This document shows positions 53,058 through 62,171 of a DNA stretch of 64,000 nt, in pieces. Location of the stretch: positions 186,001-250,000 of the forward strand of contig JAVBKY010000004.1 in assembly GCA_031553765.1 (NCBI GenBank). The letters are read 5' to 3'. Under the pieces are notes generated by a model, which worked only from the letters and a program-made list of their open reading frames with translations, was not told where the DNA came from and made no database searches. The DNA is from JAITMY01 sp031553765 (GTDB lineage Bacteria > Bacteroidota > Bacteroidia > Bacteroidales > UBA932). The position numbers and the translations under genes were made by a program. Every line of letters starts with the position of its first letter. Positions within the stretch are counted from its first letter, which is position 1.

Positions 53058-53414
53058 TTACCTTGCGCCGCTTATTTGCTCCTCATACGACTTAATCAAC
53101 TTGCGCTGAGTATCGCATAACTCTTGCAAAAGCGCATACTCCTGCTTTAATTTCTCAACCTCCATCATATTCGCCCCTGGCGTAATATTCGATGAAGTAT
53201 ACAACATTTCTCCCTCCCCAGTGAGCAACCACCTTGCACTATAATGGGGATAATTTTCAACAACTCGTTGTATCCACTTTGACTGAACATCCGTCCCATT
53301 GGCAATTGCTCGAGAAAAAACCCCCTTGCTAGCACCCACCAACTTCTCCAGCGCGCCAATGCTAATACTTTCATTATCAGCCAATTTCGATATTCTGTTT
53401 AAAACATTATCCAC
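53058..53414 (-). CDS. Small HTH repressor-like protein with C-terminal coiled coil
   Basis: A 118-residue DNA-binding protein resembling the many Bacteroidetes phage-repressor-type HTH proteins. The helix-turn-helix (~15-55) reads ISIGALEKLVGASKGVFSRA, then YPHYSARWLLTGEGEML, a stretch typical of that group. A short coiled coil ends it (~82-115; VEKLKQEYALLQELCDTQ). No peptidase domain, so it is not a LexA/CI-type self-cleaving repressor. No phage genes are near. Two direct repeats just upstream may be its operators. Confidence 0.78.
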   Translation of the reverse strand: MDNVLNRISKLADNESISIGALEKLVGASKGVFSRAIANGTDVQSKWIQRVVENYPHYSARWLLTGEGEMLYTSSNITPGANMMEVEKLKQEYALLQELCDTQRKLIKSYEEQISGAR

Positions 53415-53421
53415 TAATCGA

Positions 53422-53464
53422 TGAAAATTATTCCACTTATTTTGTTTTTGTTGAAAATTATCCC
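53422..53464. promoter_or_regulatory. Direct repeats upstream of the HTH gene
   Basis: TGAAAATTATTCC (53422-53434) and TGAAAATTATCCC (53452-53464), 30 bases apart, start 8 bases before the HTH ATG. Candidate operators. Confidence 0.4.
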
Positions 53465-53647
53465 CTACTTTGCACCTGAATTATTAATTCCTTGATTATA
53501 CTATGAATACACATCCATGGTAAGGGGCATCGCAACTTATAAAGTTAGTCCTAAAAAATCAGAATGAAACTAAATATTTGCATTTTTTTACTTTTTAAAC
53601 ATAAAATATAAAGGCGTTAAAATCAATATTTATATAAATCATTTATT

Positions 53648-54697
53648 ATGAACTCATTTATTACTTTATGCACTAATTACAAGGCATATTTTTTCAAGGG
53701 GATTATTTTTCTTAGCATTTTTGCTGCCGCAATGTGCCTGCAAGCTTGCATGACAACCCAACAAACAACTTCGTACTCAATAGTTTCCGTACCTGAAGAA
53801 GGGGGTATAAACTTTGTGAAAATCACCGATGATGCTGACAGACTCATTAATCCGGTACCTACTACCAGCACCTTCAACTCCTCAGGCAGCAGCATTCTTG
53901 TATGGTGGGTTAATCCCATCATTGCTATTTCGCCCGACGGAAGCAGAATAGCCTATGTGAACTCCAAGGAGAACATGACAAATATTATGGAAAAAAATGC
54001 TGCAACCGGGGGCCCGTCGATTCAGCGCACGTTTAGAAGTAATATCACCGATTTTTCATGGTCGCCCGATGGAAAGAAATTTTGCTTTTCGGAAAATAGA
54101 AATGGTGTATCCGGAATTTACATGGTAAGTTCGGAGCAAGGAAACGTAGTTAGGCAAATATCAACAACCACAGCCAACGATTATGCGCCCGTAATGACTG
54201 CCGATGGAAAGAGTATTTATTTTCACCGTAAGGAGGGACGCGACATTTACACGCTATGGAGCTTTGATATTGATAAAAACCTATTTTCGAACTACTCGCG
54301 CGGCATGACACCCTGCATAACCCCCGGCAACCCCAATATTATTTACTGCGCACGCTTTACCAGCAACAAGGAAAGCGAAATTTGGAAGTTAAACTTAGAG
54401 ACAGGAACAGAGGAGATACTACTTTCTAAGCCCGGCAGAAGTTTTACCACGCCCAAAATATCACCCAACGGACAGTGGATTTTGTGTACAGGAAGCAGCA
54501 AAACAGCAAATAACAGACAAAACACCGACATATTTGTTATCAATGTGGATGGCACCATGCTTACACAGCTAACCTACCACCCCGGCAATGACTTATCTGC
54601 TATATGGGCGCCCGATGGCAAGAGCATTTTCTTTGTCTCGCAACGAGGTTCGGAAGGTAAATACAGCGTTTGGAAGATGGATTTTAACCTACAATAA
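53648..54697 (+). CDS. TolB-like beta-propeller lipoprotein
   Basis: A 349-residue lipoprotein: a long n-region, hydrophobic core FKGIIFLSIFAAAMCLQ and lipobox LQAC (Cys34). The rest is a WD40-like (PD40) propeller: AISPDGSRIAYVNS, DFSWSPDGKKFCFSENRNG, PVMTADGKSIYFHRK, KISPNGQWILCTG and AIWAPDGKSIFFVS each mark a blade. Propellers of this kind act as periplasmic or surface scaffolds. It leads a cluster of two outer-membrane barrels and a further lipoprotein, with 20 bases to the next gene. Confidence 0.83.
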   Translation: MNSFITLCTNYKAYFFKGIIFLSIFAAAMCLQACMTTQQTTSYSIVSVPEEGGINFVKITDDADRLINPVPTTSTFNSSGSSILVWWVNPIIAISPDGSRIAYVNSKENMTNIMEKNAATGGPSIQRTFRSNITDFSWSPDGKKFCFSENRNGVSGIYMVSSEQGNVVRQISTTTANDYAPVMTADGKSIYFHRKEGRDIYTLWSFDIDKNLFSNYSRGMTPCITPGNPNIIYCARFTSNKESEIWKLNLETGTEEILLSKPGRSFTTPKISPNGQWILCTGSSKTANNRQNTDIFVINVDGTMLTQLTYHPGNDLSAIWAPDGKSIFFVSQRGSEGKYSVWKMDFNLQ

Positions 54698-54717
54698 ATA
54701 AACAACCTATCATTCCT

Positions 54718-55431
54718 ATGAAAAAAAATCTCGTTTATGCATTTTTCGCGCTAGCCTGCCTACTCTTCACCCCCAGCGCATTCGCTCAACTCGCCGAAGA
54801 TCATAGTTTCAATATTTTCAATTTTGCAAAAAGTGATAACGTCAATGAAGAGAAGGTAACATTTGGCGCTCGCCTGGGCTTAAATATTGCATCCGTTAGT
54901 GCAACCGATGACGAAGGGAACAGTAGCCGAGTAAATGTTAACTTCGGTATTTCTGCCGACATTCCGGTTTTCAATGGATTTTACATCCAGTCGGGTTTAT
55001 ACCTCTCCAACAAGGGATATAATTATGATGAGAACTTTAATGAGTATAATAACTTCAACTATACAGCCAAATTAGGCTATCTTCAACTGCCTATCACGAT
55101 TGCATACCATCACCCTATTACCAATGGATGTGAGCTGCAAATTAACACAGGACCTTACATTGCCTGCGGCATTTATGGTTCGGTTGACTGGAACGAATCA
55201 TCCCACACCTATGGTAATGAAAGTGGTTCCGAAGATGTGTTCGGTGATGGAGCTGACTTAAAGCGTTTTGATTTAGGTTGGATATTTGGTGCAGCTGTTA
55301 CCTGGCAAAAAATGTACTTTGGCATGCAATACGATTTAGGAGCTTTAAATATTGCCCGCGATGATCATTGGCGCGATGGCTACTCCCTAAAAAATAGGTG
55401 TTTTTCTATTAATATAGGTTACAATTTTTAG
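54718..55431 (+). CDS. Outer-membrane beta-barrel protein (OMP_b-brl_2 type)
   Basis: A 237-residue protein with signal peptide (to SAFAQ, ~24) and an eight-strand-type barrel: GARLGLNIASVSATDD, YIQSGLYLSNKGYN, AKLGYLQLPITIAYHH, GPYIACGIYGSVD, MYFGMQYDLGALNIA and a terminal INIGYNF ending in Phe. These PorT-like small barrels are very common in Bacteroidetes and usually of unknown function. The next barrel gene begins 5 bases later. Confidence 0.82.
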   Translation: MKKNLVYAFFALACLLFTPSAFAQLAEDHSFNIFNFAKSDNVNEEKVTFGARLGLNIASVSATDDEGNSSRVNVNFGISADIPVFNGFYIQSGLYLSNKGYNYDENFNEYNNFNYTAKLGYLQLPITIAYHHPITNGCELQINTGPYIACGIYGSVDWNESSHTYGNESGSEDVFGDGADLKRFDLGWIFGAAVTWQKMYFGMQYDLGALNIARDDHWRDGYSLKNRCFSINIGYNF

Positions 55432-55436
55432 AGGCA

Positions 55437-56051
55437 ATGAGAAAAATAGTAGCAACTGTAGCTTTATTATGTTGCATAGTAAGTGCAAAAGGTCAAATAG
55501 CCGGAGTTGAAATGTTTTATAATACTCCGGGGAGTGAAGCACAAAGCAACACAAGCACGCAATATAAGAAAAACTGCTTTGGGTTGGATTTGGGGATAGG
55601 AGCTGTGGAGGATTCCGATGGCAAATATATGGATATCGGATTTCGCTACCTGCACAACTTTTCTCCTTATATAGGTTGGGATGTATTCACTTTAAAAACC
55701 CTAGTTGCCATTGACGCATTAAATGGCGACGACTTTTCAGAGGATGCTCTACTACCTCAACTCATGTCGGGGATTAGAGCATATACGCCAACCTTTGCTA
55801 AGAGCATGTCGGTATTCGCTTCTTTTAAAGCTGGATATGGATACATAATGAGCATGGAAAAAGGCGGGGGATGCTATGAGTTTGAAGTAGGATTACATCT
55901 TACACGTACTTTATTCTTGGGCTATGCGTACAATTTTCAAGGTGCCAGCATGGAGGTAGATACGTATAATAGCAAAGGACGAGTAAGTGGGAGCGAAAGT
56001 ATAAAAATTAAGAATAAGTACTCTGCATTTCGATTAGGATTCAACTTTTAA
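55437..56051 (+). CDS. Outer-membrane beta-barrel-like protein
   Basis: A 204-residue exported protein (signal to SAKGQ, ~19) with amphipathic strands such as FGLDLGIGAVED, MDIGFRYLHNFSPY, MSVFASFKAGYGYIM, TRTLFLGYAYNFQG and a terminal FRLGFNF ending in Phe, as expected for a small barrel. It is 5 bases behind the previous barrel gene and surely co-transcribed. No closer family is recognised. Confidence 0.75.
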   Translation: MRKIVATVALLCCIVSAKGQIAGVEMFYNTPGSEAQSNTSTQYKKNCFGLDLGIGAVEDSDGKYMDIGFRYLHNFSPYIGWDVFTLKTLVAIDALNGDDFSEDALLPQLMSGIRAYTPTFAKSMSVFASFKAGYGYIMSMEKGGGCYEFEVGLHLTRTLFLGYAYNFQGASMEVDTYNSKGRVSGSESIKIKNKYSAFRLGFNF

Positions 56052-56123
56052 AATGGCTACCCGCAGTACTACCACAACGGAAGCAACATGTTGCATAGCT
56101 GATTTCAGAAACTCATTAAACTT

Positions 56124-56558
56124 ATGGGGAAAAGACTTTTTTTAGCAACTTTGATAAGTCTCTTTACAGCATTAGCGTTTACAGCTTGCAGCAAAGACAA
56201 GGAGGAGGGCATAGAGCAGGGCAACTTAGCGGGCACCAGCTGGAGTTACAGGGTCACCACCAGCAACAGCGTTACAAGAGAGGATAGAACGTATAAGTAT
56301 ACGTTTACGTCAAAAAGCACAGGAACATACTCAGTAAATGGGTGGTATCAGGTTTCGTCCGGATATATAAAAATTACATGGGGAGAGAAGAAGCGTGATG
56401 ATAGAGCATATGATTTTACGTACGCGTACGACCCAGCCTCTCAAATCGGCACACTCACATTAGATGGACGTACAACCCCAGAAGTTTTTGAGATCTCGGA
56501 AGACCTCCAAACATTTAAGTGTTCATATACAAATTATCGGGTCTATGAGCGAGAATAA
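56124..56558 (+). CDS. Small lipoprotein, lipocalin-like
   Basis: A 144-residue lipoprotein with lipobox FTACSKDK (Cys22). The mature part (GTSWSYRVTTSNSV, YKYTFTSKSTGTYSVNGWYQ, YIKITWGEK, IGTLTLDG, TFKCSYTNYRVYER) alternates strands in a way common for small lipocalin-like Bacteroidetes lipoproteins. Function unknown. It closes the cluster and is followed by a terminator at 56604-56636. Confidence 0.7.
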   Translation: MGKRLFLATLISLFTALAFTACSKDKEEGIEQGNLAGTSWSYRVTTSNSVTREDRTYKYTFTSKSTGTYSVNGWYQVSSGYIKITWGEKKRDDRAYDFTYAYDPASQIGTLTLDGRTTPEVFEISEDLQTFKCSYTNYRVYERE

Positions 56559-56603
56559 AATCATTCGGTATTGCCCCTGTATAATCTAGGATAATAACTT
56601 TAC

Positions 56604-56636
56604 AAAAACTGCCGCAAAAACTGTGGCAGTTTTTTG
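56604..56636 (+). terminator. Intrinsic terminator after the envelope cluster
   Basis: AAAAACTGCC pairs with GGCAGTTTTT, loop rich in A, T-tract following. Confidence 0.8.
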
Positions 56637-56719
56637 TTTCAAGACAGCTAATAGTAGTAGTATATCTTTCATCAAGAAAATTACAAAAAAGCAATTTCCA
56701 CTCTTTTCAGTAAAATTTG

Positions 56720-56727
56720 TACATTTG
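56720..56727 (+). promoter_or_regulatory. -7 box of the symporter gene
   Basis: TACATTTG, 26 bases before the ATG at 56754. Confidence 0.5.
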
Positions 56728-56753
56728 CAACTTCTAAAAAAACCACAGCATTT

Positions 56754-57740
56754 ATGAATAGCATGTACGAGTCCCTTAATGTGCTCAACTCCATTTCGCC
56801 CATTAACTTTGGTGGAGCAGCCAGCCATGGCGTGAATATTGTGCTGAGCATTATTATGTTTGGAGTAGCGCTGGAGATTAACCTCGACCATTTTAAAACA
56901 CTCTTCAGGCAACCCAAACCTGTAATAGTAGGCGTGATTTGCCAGCAGATATTGCTGCCCGCACTCACCTTTTGCATTGTGCTACTCGGGCGCAACTTTA
57001 TTACTCCTCAAGTAGCCATGGGTATGATTTTGGTGGCAGCTTGTCCCGGCGGAAACATCTCGAACTTTATGGCACACCTTGCCAAAGGGCGTACCGAACT
57101 ATCCATTGCACTTACTGCTATTACCACAGTATTAGCCACATTCACCACTCCGTTCAACTTCGCCTTTTGGGGGCGTATGTATCTCAACTTTTTGGGCAAA
57201 CGTTCAAGCGAGGGTATGCTGCAAACGTTGGAAATAGACCCCGTACAAATGTTTACCACCGTGTTCATTCTGCTGGGAATTCCGTTGGTCCTGGGGCTGC
57301 TCTTCGCTCGCAAGTTTCCCAGGGCTACAAAAAAAATTGCCAAACCGCTACGTCAACTATCCATTGCATTCTTCGTAATCATAGTAGCAGGCGCGCTGGC
57401 CAACAACTTCGGCCTATTCCTGCGCCATATTCATTACATTGCGTTGGTGGTATTTATACACAACGGATTGGCGCTACTGGTGGGCTATTTGGTTGCACGC
57501 TATATTACCAAACTCAACGAGCCCGAGTACCGCGCCGTTACCATCGAAACGGGTATTCACAACTCCGGCTTAGGGCTCGCGCTACTATTTAATCCACGTA
57601 TTTTCCCCGCCCCCATGGTAGGCATGCAGTTTGTTACCGCATGGTGGGGCATCTGGCACATTGTCACAGGATTGGGATTGGCTTTGTACTGGTCAAGAAA
57701 GAAGTTGAAAGAAGTAGTAGGGAAAAACACAACTTCATAA
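56754..57740 (+). CDS. Bile acid:sodium symporter (BASS) family transporter
   Basis: Inner-membrane protein of 328 residues with nine to ten hydrophobic segments. The family motifs are ACPGGNISNFMAHLAKG (sodium-site crossing helix) and ETGIHNSGLGLALLF. Bacterial members move bile acids, pantoate or other organic anions with sodium; the substrate here cannot be told. A dispersed palindromic core repeat follows it. Confidence 0.88.
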   Translation: MNSMYESLNVLNSISPINFGGAASHGVNIVLSIIMFGVALEINLDHFKTLFRQPKPVIVGVICQQILLPALTFCIVLLGRNFITPQVAMGMILVAACPGGNISNFMAHLAKGRTELSIALTAITTVLATFTTPFNFAFWGRMYLNFLGKRSSEGMLQTLEIDPVQMFTTVFILLGIPLVLGLLFARKFPRATKKIAKPLRQLSIAFFVIIVAGALANNFGLFLRHIHYIALVVFIHNGLALLVGYLVARYITKLNEPEYRAVTIETGIHNSGLGLALLFNPRIFPAPMVGMQFVTAWWGIWHIVTGLGLALYWSRKKLKEVVGKNTTS

Positions 57741-57798
57741 AGAAGGCTTTCATTGCCATCTGCCTTAGTTGACAGACAAGATAGTAACAGTAGCAAAA

Positions 57799-57847
57799 GC
57801 GCGCGAAGCACAAGTTTTCCTTGGAAAAACACCTGTGCTTCGCGCGC
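57799..57847. repeat. GC-rich palindromic core repeat, copy 4 (core only)
   Basis: GCGCGCGAAGCACA and TGTGCTTCGCGCGC arms with TTTTCCTTGG in the loop. The flanking hairpins of the full composite repeat are absent. Confidence 0.8.
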
Positions 57848-57871
57848 AATATTTATGAACAATCCTCTGCC

Positions 57872-57896
57872 CCGTCATGCCGAGCAAAGTCGAGGC
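57872..57896. repeat. Short ATGCCGAG/CGAGGCAT palindrome
   Basis: ATGCCGAGCAAAGTCGAGGCAT type hairpin, given as arms ATGCC(G) and (C)GGCAT, in the gap before rpe. Another minor dispersed repeat. Confidence 0.45.
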
Positions 57897-57956
57897 ATCT
57901 CCTCGCATACGCAGAACGCGTTTTAATTCGTTTAATTAGTCAAACTCGTGGACAGA

Positions 57957-58601
57957 TTAAATCGAAGCCAACAGCGCGATAGTTTCCGTTGGGCTAGGTG
58001 ATGCAAACACCGTACTTCCCGTCACTAGCACATCAACTCCCGCTTTTTTTATTTGCTGCGCGTTAGCCAGCGTAACACCGCCATCAACCTCAATAATGGC
58101 CTGCGATTTTTTGCGCAGCAGCAGGTCGCGCGTGCGACCTATTTTATCGTAAGAGTTTTCAATAAACGCTTGCCCTCCAAAACCGGGATCAACCGACATC
58201 ACCAGTACCATATCCAGCGTAGCAGCAACTTCCTCCAACGCGCTCACCGGCGTATGCGGATTAAGTGCCACACCGGCCTTCATACCCAAACTTCTTATTT
58301 GCTCCAGCGTACGATGCAAATGCGTGCATGCCTCATACTGTACGGTAAGAATATCGGCACCCGCAGCGCGAAATTGCTCCAGGTAACGCTCCGGCTGCAC
58401 CATCATAAGGTGCACATCAAGCGGCTTATTGGTATGCTTGCGCACCGCCTTCAGTATGGGAAAACCAAACGACATGTTGGGAACAAACACGCCATCCATG
58501 ATGTCAAAGTGAACCCATCCGGCAGCGCTGCCGTTCAGCATTTCAATCTCGGATTGCAAGTTCGACATGTCTGCCGAAAGTATGGAAGGAGCGATTATCA
58601 T
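57957..58601 (-). CDS. rpe: Ribulose-phosphate 3-epimerase
   Basis: Interconverts ribulose 5-phosphate and xylulose 5-phosphate in the pentose phosphate pathway. A 214-residue TIM barrel with APSILSAD at the start, metal/catalytic segment WVHFDIMDGVFVPN, HLMM, MSVDPGFGGQAF and EVDGGV carrying the second catalytic Asp. Length is normal. It lies 19 bases after surE on the same strand. Confidence 0.97.
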   Translation of the reverse strand: MIIAPSILSADMSNLQSEIEMLNGSAAGWVHFDIMDGVFVPNMSFGFPILKAVRKHTNKPLDVHLMMVQPERYLEQFRAAGADILTVQYEACTHLHRTLEQIRSLGMKAGVALNPHTPVSALEEVAATLDMVLVMSVDPGFGGQAFIENSYDKIGRTRDLLLRKKSQAIIEVDGGVTLANAQQIKKAGVDVLVTGSTVFASPSPTETIALLASI

Positions 58602-58603
58602 AC

Positions 58604-58635
58604 CAATTACGAATTATTAATTACGAATTACGAAT
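58604..58635. repeat. 32-nt inverted repeat flanking surE, left copy
   Basis: Identical at all 32 positions to the reverse complement of 59574-59605 (begins CAATTACGAATTATTAATTA). It contains the surE stop codon and its last few codons. Confidence 0.85.
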
Positions 58636-59409
58636 CTCCCAACCCTTCAGCCTTTCCAATTCTGCATATCCCGTCATGTCGGATTGAATGGGAACAGCTG
58701 ACACATAACCGTTATCCAGCGCCCACTCGTCGGTATCGGTAGCCTCCGGCTCGTTGTTGATAAAGCGGCCCGACAGCCAAAAGTATTCACCGCCATGCGG
58801 GTCAATGCGGCGGTCGTAGTGCTCGCTCCACGTGCCATTTGCCTGACGGCAGAATTTCACGCCCTTAATTTCATCCAGCGATAGCACAGGAAAGTTAACA
58901 TTCAGGCAAAATTCTCTATCCATGCTGGTGGCCAACACCTGCTGCACAATTTTGCGACCTATGGTTATGGCAGGTTGAAAATCAGCGTTAGGCGAGTAGT
59001 CCAAGTGCGAAAATCCAATGGAAGGAATGCCGTACAGCGAAGCCTCCTGCGCTGCCGACATAGTACCCGAATACACCACGCTGATGGACGAGTTGGAGCC
59101 GTGGTTAATGCCCGACAGCACCATATCAGGTTTTTCACTCAGCAGGTGCGTCATGCCCAGTTTCACGCAGTCCACGGGCGTGCCGTTGCAGGCATACACC
59201 GCCACATCATTGCGCTCATCGTAGTCGCGTATTTTGCGCAAGCGAATGGGATTTTTTGTAGTAATAGCGTGGCTTTGACCGGAGTGTCCTTCTTCAGGTG
59301 CCACCACCAGCAATCGGCCTATGGGACGCACCATCTCTATAAGCGAGCGCAAACCCTTTGCGCGTATTCCGTCATCATTCGTTAAAAGTATCAGCGGCTT
59401 CTTTTGCAT
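58621..59409 (-). CDS. surE: 5'/3'-nucleotidase SurE
   Basis: Metal-dependent phosphatase acting on nucleoside monophosphates, linked to stationary-phase survival. 262 residues; LTNDDGIRAKGL (metal-binding Asp pair), EEGHSGQSHAIT, VYACNGTPVDCVKLG and LSGINHGSN are all present. The last residues (IRNS) are encoded by the flanking 32-nt repeat, so the original C-terminus may have differed. Confidence 0.96.
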   Translation of the reverse strand: MQKKPLILLTNDDGIRAKGLRSLIEMVRPIGRLLVVAPEEGHSGQSHAITTKNPIRLRKIRDYDERNDVAVYACNGTPVDCVKLGMTHLLSEKPDMVLSGINHGSNSSISVVYSGTMSAAQEASLYGIPSIGFSHLDYSPNADFQPAITIGRKIVQQVLATSMDREFCLNVNFPVLSLDEIKGVKFCRQANGTWSEHYDRRIDPHGGEYFWLSGRFINNEPEATDTDEWALDNGYVSAVPIQSDMTGYAELERLKGWEIRNS

Positions 59410-59435
59410 CTCTTGATTTCTTCAATGTAACCTTA

Positions 59436-59443
59436 CAAAGGTA
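59436..59443 (-). promoter_or_regulatory. surE -7 box
   Basis: TACCTTTG on the minus strand, 26 bases before the ATG. Confidence 0.5.
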
Positions 59444-59470
59444 GCAATTTAGCGTTTGAGAAAAAAATAG

Positions 59471-59478
59471 TATTTTTG
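59471..59478 (+). promoter_or_regulatory. pheT -7 box
   Basis: TATTTTTG on the plus strand, divergent from the surE box. It implies a ~125-base pheT leader made largely of repeats. Confidence 0.45.
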
Positions 59479-59573
59479 TAAGTTTTATAAGGAAAACCCA
59501 CGCTGCACGCTTCGACAAACTCAGCATGACAACGCACTGCGGTTATAGCCCCCTTTAGGGGGTTGGGGGTAAC

Positions 59574-59605
59574 ATTCGTAATTCGTAATTAATAATTCGT
59601 AATTG
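59574..59605. repeat. 32-nt inverted repeat flanking surE, right copy
   Basis: Exact reverse complement of 58604-58635. It ends 5 bases before the pheT ATG, so it also forms the end of the pheT leader. Confidence 0.85.
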
Positions 59606-59610
59606 AAGAT

Positions 59611-62067
59611 ATGACTATTTCCTACAGCTGGTTGAAAGATTATATTAGCGCCAATGTGAGCGTTGACGAGGTTAGCAAAATTCTTACCGCCATTGGCCTT
59701 GAGGTAGAAGGCGTAGAAGCCGCCGAAAGCGTAAAGGGCGGACTCCGCGGCGTAGTGGTAGGGCACGTGCTCACCTGCGAGCAACACCCCGATGCCGACA
59801 AGTTGCATGTTACCACCGTGGATGTTGGCGCTGAGGCGCCACTGCAAATTGTGTGCGGTGCGCCCAATGTTGCCGCAGGGCAGAAAGTAGCGGTAGCTAC
59901 TATTGGTGCTACGCTATACTTTTCGAGTGGCGAGGAGGTAAAGATAAAAAAATCGAAGTTGCGCGGCGTAGAGAGTTTCGGTATGCTTTGCGCCGAGGAC
60001 GAGTTGGGAATTGGCACCTCGCATGCAGGCATTATGGTGCTTGACACCGATGCAAAAACAGGTCAGCCGCTGGCCGACTTGCTGAAGATGGAGAGCGACT
60101 ACGTTTTTGAAATTGGCCTTACCCCCAACCGTATCGACGCGGCATCACACGTGGGCGTAGCGCGCGACTTGGCTGCCTACCTTGCCGTACACCAACCCGA
60201 AAAGTTGCAAAAGTTTGCTTATCCATCGGTTGAAAACTTCAAGGTAGATAACACCTCAAATACCTATCAAATAAAGGTAGAAAATAGCGAGGCTTGCCCA
60301 CGTTATTCAGGCATTACCATTTCTGGAATAAAGGTGCAACCCTCACCCGAGTGGCTGCAAAAAAGGCTCAACGCCATTGGCGTGCGCCCCATCAACAATA
60401 TTGTGGATATTACCAACTACGTGCTGCACGAAATAGGGCAGCCGCTGCACGCTTTTGACGCCGACAAAATTGAAGGCAAAACAGTAGTGGTAAAAACATG
60501 CACAGAAGGCACGCTATTCCGCACGCTGGACGAAATGGAGCGTAAGCTCTCTTCGCAAGACCTGATGATATGCAGCACCACCAAACCCATGTGTATAGCA
60601 GGTGTATTTGGCGGAGTAGATTCAGGTGTGAGCAGCGATACGCAAAATATATTTTTGGAGAGCGCCTACTTCAACCCCGTGTGGGTGCGCAAAACCGCCA
60701 AGCGCCATACGCTTAGCACCGACGCATCGTTCCGCTACGAGCGTGGAGCCGACCCTAACATTACCGTAACGGCACTTAAGCGTGCTGCTATGCTCATAAA
60801 GGAGTTGGGCGGTGGCAGCATCTCGTCAGAAGTGGTAGATGTATGCGCACATGCTATTGAAAAAAGAGGTGTAGAGCTATCATTCAACCGCATTTGCGCA
60901 AGCATAGGTAAGCAAATCGACAAGGATACTATCCGCAAAATTCTTGCCGCACTTGAATTCGAAATTGTAGAAGAGAATGGCGACAACCTGAGCGTAAGCG
61001 TACCCACCTACCGCGTAGACGTTACGCGTGAGTGCGACGTAATTGAAGAGGTGCTGCGCATTTACGACTACAACAATGTAGAGATACCACAGCACGTGCA
61101 CGCATCGCTAAGCCACACCGCCAAGCCCAACAATGAGGTGCTGCGCAACACAGCAGCCGACCTGCTGTCGAGCCGTGGGTTTAATGAAATCATGTGCTTA
61201 TCGCTCACCAATTCCAAACGCTACGATAGCCTAAAAACGTACCCGAAGGAAAGGTTAGTGCTGCTGCAAAATCCCAACAGTGTTGAGTTGAACGCCATGC
61301 GTCAAACCTTGCTGTTCGGTGGACTGGAAACCATTGCCTACAACATCAATCGCCGTCAGGCTGATTTGAAACTATACGAATTTGGCAACGTGTACTCCCT
61401 GCAAGCGCCAAGCGGCGATGTAACTGCACGCTTTGGTGAAGAGGCGCGCATGAGCATATTTGTTACCGGAGCCAAGCACAAAAAGAGTTGGAATGCAGGT
61501 ACCAACTTCACCGATTTTTACACGCTGAAAAAATATGTACAGCTGTTGCTGGAACGCTTCGGCATCTCACTCGACACGCTGCAAAGCGCCGAGCTGCCCT
61601 CCGATATTTTTGCTGATGGTGCAGCGTACAAGCTCCTGGGCAAAAACTTTTTGGAAATGGGCGTGGTGAGCAAAAAGGTGCGCACCATGTGCGATATTAA
61701 GCAGGATGTTTACTTTGCCGAAATACGCTGGAGCGCGCTGGTTAATTTTGTTGCAAAGCAAAAAATCACCTATACCGAACTACCAAAATATCCTGAAGTA
61801 AACCGCGACCTCGCGCTGCTGCTGGATAAAAAAGTAACCTTTGCGCAGCTGCGCGATGCCGCCGTAAAAAGTGAAAAGAAGCTACTCCGTAGTGTTGGCT
61901 TATTCGACGTGTACGAGGGCGATAAGCTGCCCGAAGGCAAAAAGTCGTACGCGCTTTCGTTCACCCTGCAAGATAGCGAGCGCACCCTCGCAGAACAGGA
62001 TATTGAGCTCGCAATGAGCAACTTAATGAAGATGTTTGAAAAGGATTTTGGGGCGCAGGTAAGATAG
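59611..62067 (+). CDS. pheT: Phenylalanyl-tRNA synthetase beta subunit
   Basis: Charges tRNA-Phe together with the alpha subunit (not in the window). 818 residues of the long bacterial type. An EMAP-like tRNA-binding domain lies at ~40-155 (VVVGHVLTCEQHPDADKLHV). The B3/B4 editing core (~215-390; GVRPINNIVDITNYVLHEIGQPLHAFD) and B5 domain (~405-475) follow, then the synthetase-like core and a C-terminal FDX-ACB anticodon domain (~725-818; LPKYPEVNRDLALLLD). Start ATG is clean. Confidence 0.97.
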   Translation: MTISYSWLKDYISANVSVDEVSKILTAIGLEVEGVEAAESVKGGLRGVVVGHVLTCEQHPDADKLHVTTVDVGAEAPLQIVCGAPNVAAGQKVAVATIGATLYFSSGEEVKIKKSKLRGVESFGMLCAEDELGIGTSHAGIMVLDTDAKTGQPLADLLKMESDYVFEIGLTPNRIDAASHVGVARDLAAYLAVHQPEKLQKFAYPSVENFKVDNTSNTYQIKVENSEACPRYSGITISGIKVQPSPEWLQKRLNAIGVRPINNIVDITNYVLHEIGQPLHAFDADKIEGKTVVVKTCTEGTLFRTLDEMERKLSSQDLMICSTTKPMCIAGVFGGVDSGVSSDTQNIFLESAYFNPVWVRKTAKRHTLSTDASFRYERGADPNITVTALKRAAMLIKELGGGSISSEVVDVCAHAIEKRGVELSFNRICASIGKQIDKDTIRKILAALEFEIVEENGDNLSVSVPTYRVDVTRECDVIEEVLRIYDYNNVEIPQHVHASLSHTAKPNNEVLRNTAADLLSSRGFNEIMCLSLTNSKRYDSLKTYPKERLVLLQNPNSVELNAMRQTLLFGGLETIAYNINRRQADLKLYEFGNVYSLQAPSGDVTARFGEEARMSIFVTGAKHKKSWNAGTNFTDFYTLKKYVQLLLERFGISLDTLQSAELPSDIFADGAAYKLLGKNFLEMGVVSKKVRTMCDIKQDVYFAEIRWSALVNFVAKQKITYTELPKYPEVNRDLALLLDKKVTFAQLRDAAVKSEKKLLRSVGLFDVYEGDKLPEGKKSYALSFTLQDSERTLAEQDIELAMSNLMKMFEKDFGAQVR

Positions 62068-62072
62068 AAATA

Positions 62073-62160
62073 AACCCTAACAGGGTTTCACAGGTCAACA
62101 CACAACTTATTTTGCAACCCTGTTAGGGTAGCTGCAAAAGTTGAGAAACCCTGTTAGGAT
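62073..62160. repeat. CCCTAACA hairpin repeat, copy 4 with extra arm
   Basis: AACCCTAACAGGGTT at 62073-62087 pairs with AACCCTGTTAGGGT (62116-62129) across a longer loop, and a second right arm AACCCTGTTAGG follows near 62147-62158. Confidence 0.75.
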
Positions 62161-62171
62161 TATACAAGTTT

